Source: Acinetobacter calcoaceticus DSM 30006 = CIP 81.8
GTDB taxonomy: Bacteria; Pseudomonadota; Gammaproteobacteria; Pseudomonadales; Moraxellaceae
Length of the DNA: 64,000 nt
Direction: 5' to 3'
NCBI RefSeq assembly: GCF_000368965.1
Contig: NZ_KB849780.1
Span: 1 to 64,000, forward strand
Shown here: positions 60,893 to 64,000 of the stretch, piece after piece
How the letters are laid out: each line of letters opens with the position of its first letter
Numbering within the stretch: position 1 is the stretch's first letter
The notes under the pieces: model-generated
Databases searched by the model: none
Told to the model about the DNA's origin: nothing
What the model saw: only the letters and a program-made list of their open reading frames with translations
Program-made: the position numbers and the translations under genes

Positions 60893-60927
60893 AAAAAGCC
60901 CTTGTTAATGACGAGGGCTTTTTTTTA
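60893..60927 (+). terminator. Terminator after tRNA-Ser
   Basis: AAAGCCCT...AGGGCTTT stem with T8. Confidence 0.83.
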
Positions 60928-61153
60928 TGCCTGTTTTTTTATTTTCTCGGCTTATATCAATTTTGAATAACGCTATTTAAATTTTATTGAAACACGTGCC
61001 TATATTTTTCCTTATTGTCATCCTAGTTTGATTTATAAGGCATAAAAATTGATTGTTCTTCTAAGTTAATAACTCACTCTTCATCTGCGTGGATTGGTTC
61101 GCCAGCTGTGCCTTGGGTTCATAAATAATTGAATTTAAGTTTAACCACCTAAT

Positions 61154-61188
61154 TAAAAAAAGCCTTTGTGAAAATAGGGGCTTTTTTT
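61154..61188 (+). terminator. Terminator-like hairpin without an annotated gene
   Basis: AAAAAAAGCC...GGCTTTTTTT with a loop of about 14 bases. Could end an unseen small transcript. Confidence 0.55.
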
Positions 61189-61468
61189 ATGCATAGCGTA
61201 TAAATTAGCGTCATAGTTAGCTTAAATATTGCTAACAAATCCTGAAAATTTCATATAAATCAAATAAGTATATATTTTAATCAAAACTGTTTTATTTATA
61301 TAATATGTTTTTTATTTTCAGTGCCTTACGGAGAACGTGTCTATATATCAAAATCGAACAAGTTATTTGTAGAATATTCACTTATTGATATATGATGATC
61401 CAATATTTAGAAACTGATTCAAAACATAATTCTATTGTTCAGCGAGCAAGATCAAGGAAGAAATTAGG

Positions 61469-61596
61469 CTGAATTCAGGCTTCTAAACCCTTATATATCT
61501 GGAAATTATTTCCAGCCAAATATTGCATTTCGACCCAATGGTTGGGAATGCCTCATTCTTTTGAAGAGTAGGCGTTTCCTATTTTAGGATGTATCT
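61469..61596 (+). promoter_or_regulatory. Structured 5' leader of metQ (candidate cis-regulatory RNA)
   Basis: Successive elements: CTGAATTCAG palindrome (61469-61478); CTGGAAA/TTTCCAG hairpin (61499-61515); GCATT-CCCAA/TTGGG-AATGC (61525-61551); GCCT-ATTCTT/AAGAGT-AGGC hairpin with one bulged C (61550-61573); and TCCTA/TAGGA (61577-61589), which hides the AGGA Shine-Dalgarno 7 bases before the ATG. The third and fourth share two bases and compete at their edges. The layout fits a translation-controlling leader; no known riboswitch class recognised. Confidence 0.45.
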
Positions 61597-62475
61597 ATGA
61601 AAAAATTATTTAGTGTCCTGTTCAGCGCATCTGTACTCACACTGACTGCATGTAATAAACAACCTGCACAAACTGAAAATACAGCACCAGCTAAAGACAA
61701 AACTGAGTCAGTACGCACAATTAAACTTGTTTCAACGAGTTCAGACACTGACGTATGGAAATATGTTGCAACGCTTCCTGAGACTAAAGAAGCGGGCATT
61801 AAACTCGAAGTGACCAACCTGACTGACTACGTTGTGTTGAATACATCTGTAGCAAGTGGCGAACAAGACGTAAATGCGTTTCAGTCATTTAACTATTTAG
61901 CGGCTTATAACGCTTCAAATACTGCTAAAGTTGCTGCTGTTGCGACAACTTACTTGGAACCAATGGGCCTTTATGCAAATAAAGTTAAAACTGTTGATGA
62001 GTTCCCACAAGGCGCTACAATCGCGATTCCAAACGATACTGCTAACGAAGCACGTGCATTAACATTATTACAGTCTGCTAAACTCATTAAACTTAAACCA
62101 GACTTTGACCCTGTAAAAGGGACAACCAATGACATCGCTGAAAATCCTAAAGGTTTAAAATTAAAACCAATTCAAATGACTACGGCAGTGCGTGTTAAAG
62201 ACGACGTAGATGCAATTGTATTGGGTAATACATTGGCACTTGAAGGCGGCTTAAACGTTCTGAAAGATTCTATCTTCCGTGAACTTATTGACCAGTCTAC
62301 AAAGCTTTATGTGAACTTATTGGGTGTGGCTGAAGCGAATAAAAATGACCCGATCTATACGAAATTGGGTGAACTTTACCACTTACCTAAAGTACAAAAA
62401 TTTGTGAGCGAAAAATTTGCAGGTACAAAAGTTGAAGTCAACAAACCTGTTTCTGAGTTTACAGACATTAAATAA
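61597..62475 (+). CDS. metQ: MetQ/NlpA-family methionine-binding lipoprotein
   Basis: 292 residues. Lipoprotein signal MKKLFSVLFSASVLTLTAC (lipobox LTAC) with a Gln/Thr/Glu-rich linker. NlpA fold: DVWKYVATLPETKEAGIKLEV, TDYVVLNTSVASGEQDVNAFQSFNYL, IAIPNDTANEARALTLLQ, DAIVLGNTLALEGG. It would deliver methionine to a MetNI ABC transporter, but neither metN nor metI is beside it. AGGA lies inside a small hairpin before the ATG. Confidence 0.93.
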   Translation: MKKLFSVLFSASVLTLTACNKQPAQTENTAPAKDKTESVRTIKLVSTSSDTDVWKYVATLPETKEAGIKLEVTNLTDYVVLNTSVASGEQDVNAFQSFNYLAAYNASNTAKVAAVATTYLEPMGLYANKVKTVDEFPQGATIAIPNDTANEARALTLLQSAKLIKLKPDFDPVKGTTNDIAENPKGLKLKPIQMTTAVRVKDDVDAIVLGNTLALEGGLNVLKDSIFRELIDQSTKLYVNLLGVAEANKNDPIYTKLGELYHLPKVQKFVSEKFAGTKVEVNKPVSEFTDIK

Positions 62476-62499
62476 GTAATTTTTTAATTAAAATTATTT

Positions 62500-62538
62500 T
62501 CAAAAGCTAAGCCTCGGTAATCGGGGCTTAGCTTTTTC
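62500..62538 (+). terminator. Terminator after metQ
   Basis: AAAAGCTAAGCC / GGCTTAGCTTTT stem with T-run. Confidence 0.86.
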
Positions 62539-62632
62539 TATAGTATATTCTGTTTTAGAGTAATGAGCTCTGAACAGATTTAAGAGCCTCTAAAAAACAC
62601 GCTTTTGAGATGCAAATAATGTAATAAATAGA

Positions 62633-63415
62633 TTAAAAGAAATGACTAAAATATATGAAAATGGGGTTCTTATGATCCAATAATAATTTTAGAGCCATAC
62701 ATAAGCTTATCAATATTAACAAAGGTTTAATCACTCTTGATCCAAATCTTACCGCAAATTTTGCGCCAATCGAAGCCCCAATAAAAGCCCCACCAGCCAT
62801 CACTAAAGCGATTGGAAAAATGACATATCCTTTAATGATGAAAATAGATAAAGAACCTAGGTTACAAGCCACATTTGCTAACTTGGTATAAGATAAGGCA
62901 CTTACCAACTTAAAACCTAATAATAGTACAAATGCAACTATGAAAAATGAACCGACTCCAGGACCAAAAACTCCATCATAAAACCCTAGTAACGGTGCGA
63001 CTAGAAGTGCAAACAGAAAATAAGGAATAAGTGGTTTTTTATCTACATCGCTTAGTTTTGGTGAAAAAATAAAATATAAGGCTACTAAAATTAAAAGTAT
63101 TGGAACGATAGTCAAAAGTACATTTTTAGGCATGAGGGTAACTGAAAGTGCCCCTAATATTCCACCTAAAAAAGACATACAAGCTATAGGGATTGCTTTA
63201 CGCCACTCGATGAGTCCTTTTCTTGCGAAACTAATGGTTGCTGAAAGTGTTGCAGAGGCAGCTTGCAATTTATTGGTTGCTATTGCAGATACAGGAGGAA
63301 CACCTGATAAGAGCAATGCGGGTAGAGTTATTAAGCCACCTCCACCTGCAATAGCATCAATAAATCCAGCTACCATAGCCACTAAGCCTAAGATAAGTAG
63401 GAGTTCAAAATTCAA
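62633..63415 (-). CDS. TSUP (TauE/SafE) family membrane transporter
   Basis: 261 residues from TTG at 63415 with AAAGG 8 bases upstream; the longer frame (63484) would overlap the upstream gene by 65 bases. Eight or so hydrophobic segments, with GFIDAIAGGGGLITLPALLLSGVPP and FYDGVFGPGVGSFF, the two family signatures in the half repeats. Members move sulfonates, sulfite or other anions, often outward. It starts 4 bases after the dioxygenase stop, so the two are translationally coupled and the transporter may handle that enzyme's substrate or product. Confidence 0.87.
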   Translation of the reverse strand: MNFELLLILGLVAMVAGFIDAIAGGGGLITLPALLLSGVPPVSAIATNKLQAASATLSATISFARKGLIEWRKAIPIACMSFLGGILGALSVTLMPKNVLLTIVPILLILVALYFIFSPKLSDVDKKPLIPYFLFALLVAPLLGFYDGVFGPGVGSFFIVAFVLLLGFKLVSALSYTKLANVACNLGSLSIFIIKGYVIFPIALVMAGGAFIGASIGAKFAVRFGSRVIKPLLILISLCMALKLLLDHKNPIFIYFSHFF

Positions 63416-63419
63416 TTCA

Positions 63420-64000
63420 TTAGCCTTTAACAATAAGAGGATTTTTTTGCAGTACAATATAATCAAGATTTTTTCTATAACCAAATAAACGAACTAATGT
63501 TCTTCGGTTATCTTTAATAGTATCTCGACAATGTAAGCATAAACTATTATTAATAATTAAAATGGTATTAGGATTTAAATGAATAGAATCAACAATACTA
63601 GTTTTTCGAACAATTGATTCAAATTTATAAAAAGCATTTTTAATTTTTATAGACGCATTCTCATTTGGAGTGAATCTATATGAGTTGTATTTCATGGCTT
63701 TATAACCATATTTATCTACTTCTAGGATAGAAACATTTTCTCCTCCAGATCCTTGGCCCTCGTTAAATGTTTCACTTCTTGTGAAATTAAAACTTTCTGT
63801 TGTTAAAGCAAGTACCTCTTCAATAGTTAATTGGCTTAACACTCTTGATATTGGAATTAAACTTGTAGGTTCATTTAAGGGATTCCATCTTGCTGTTAAA
63901 ATTAAAGAAGAAGGAGCAGGTGAGTGATTGTTAACAACTTTAGTAACTGTATGGTAGGGCGCTTCGGTATGTGCAGTTAACTCTATACCTGAATGTGAAC
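63420..64000 (-). CDS. 2-oxoglutarate/Fe(II) dioxygenase, TauD/clavaminate-synthase-like (5' end outside window)
   Basis: The frame stays open to base 64000, so only the C-terminal 193 residues are present; the often-quoted shorter start at 63842 (GTG) is internal. ELTAHTEAPYH near the right edge carries the HxE metal-binding pair of the clavaminate synthase/AsnO/VioC branch, and LCLHCRDTIKDNRRTLVRLFGYR supplies the distal His and the 2-oxoglutarate-binding Arg. SPAPSSLILTARWNPLNE between them is like that branch too. Inference: hydroxylation of an amino acid or small molecule. It is coupled with the TSUP transporter. Confidence 0.8.
   Translation of the reverse strand, partial: SHSGIELTAHTEAPYHTVTKVVNNHSPAPSSLILTARWNPLNEPTSLIPISRVLSQLTIEEVLALTTESFNFTRSETFNEGQGSGGENVSILEVDKYGYKAMKYNSYRFTPNENASIKIKNAFYKFESIVRKTSIVDSIHLNPNTILIINNSLCLHCRDTIKDNRRTLVRLFGYRKNLDYIVLQKNPLIVKG

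Larger units (their letters stand above)
60928..61596. other. Long intergenic region before metQ
   Basis: 670 bases with no credible protein gene. It contains an extra terminator-like hairpin at 61154-61188 with no gene before it, so a small RNA in about 61000-61188 is possible. Nearer metQ is a series of hairpins described separately. Confidence 0.5.

Noticed and set aside
61080..61140. tRNA-like fragment (GATTGGTTCG...) downstream of tRNA-Ser, possible attachment-site remnant
   Set aside because: No cloverleaf can be drawn, it does not repeat the tRNA-Ser 3' end and no integrase is nearby.
61469..61596. Known SAM or cobalamin riboswitch before metQ
   Set aside because: None of the conserved cores I know is present; kept as an uncharacterised structured leader.

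Overview
The window is a chromosomal segment of an Acinetobacter, most probably of the calcoaceticus-baumannii complex. This rests on low G+C, the gene content, and two giant repeat adhesins that match what I remember of Bap and the Bap-like protein Blp1, with carAB, ftsH, glpK/glpD and groESL between them. The species call is from memory of the family and locus order, not from a search. I see no rRNA, CRISPR array, insertion sequence or prophage. Most of the segment is core genome.

Layout. 1-4.7 kb: C-terminal part of a giant Bap-like type I-secreted adhesin, cut by the left edge. 4.8-9.0 kb: an overlapping pair (an apparent alpha/alpha-toroid protein and a CapA-type protein), then a metzincin-like lipoprotein. 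9.0-10.7 kb: an alkyltransferase-like protein, a universal stress protein and a CatB-type acetyltransferase. 10.7-15.8 kb: carA-carB-greA on the minus strand, with a short leader ORF overlapping carA and two competing hairpins between carB and greA. 15.9-21.8 kb: an 11-mer-repeat LEA-like protein, a DOMON-like protein, yhbY, then rlmE, ftsH and folP. 22.1-24.6 kb: two near-identical tRNA-Leu(UAA) copies flanking a PhoD-like phosphatase, plus tRNA-Cys. 24.7-28.4 kb: folD, a methyltransferase, a lipoprotein and an MHS-type transporter. 28.7-33.8 kb: glpK, glpD and GTP-dependent PEP carboxykinase. 34.2-45.6 kb: a lipid-kinase/metallophosphoesterase pair, then the complete 3109-residue Blp1-like adhesin. 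45.7-50.6 kb: groESL behind a sigma32-type promoter, dgkA, a secreted metallo-beta-lactamase-fold hydrolase and a lipoprotein GlpQ-type phosphodiesterase. 50.8-60.7 kb: an RND pump with no adjacent adaptor gene, a DUF4112 protein, HtpX, two lytic transglycosylases, TtcA, an SCP2-domain protein and GreB. 60.8-64 kb: tRNA-Ser(UGA), MetQ behind a multi-hairpin leader, a TSUP transporter and a 2-oxoglutarate/iron dioxygenase cut by the right edge.

How the genes fit together. Three themes recur. The first is surface and envelope: two adhesins sharing the same type I secretion tail, CapA pair, transglycosylases, HtpX, FtsH. The second is glycerol and phospholipid turnover: GlpQ-type GDPD, GlpK, GlpD, PEP carboxykinase, DgkA, a YegS-type kinase, PhoD. 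The third is nucleotide, RNA and translation housekeeping: CarAB, FolP, FolD, GreA, GreB, RlmE, YhbY, TtcA, tRNAs. The least explained signals are the carA leader ORF, the carB-greA hairpin switch, the decapeptide aromatic repeat near the end of the Blp1-like protein, the metQ leader, a DnaA-box-like cluster before ttcA, and the 145-bp tRNA-Leu duplication around phoD. Start codons were moved from the longest ORF where a Shine-Dalgarno sequence or family length pointed to an internal start; each case is stated.
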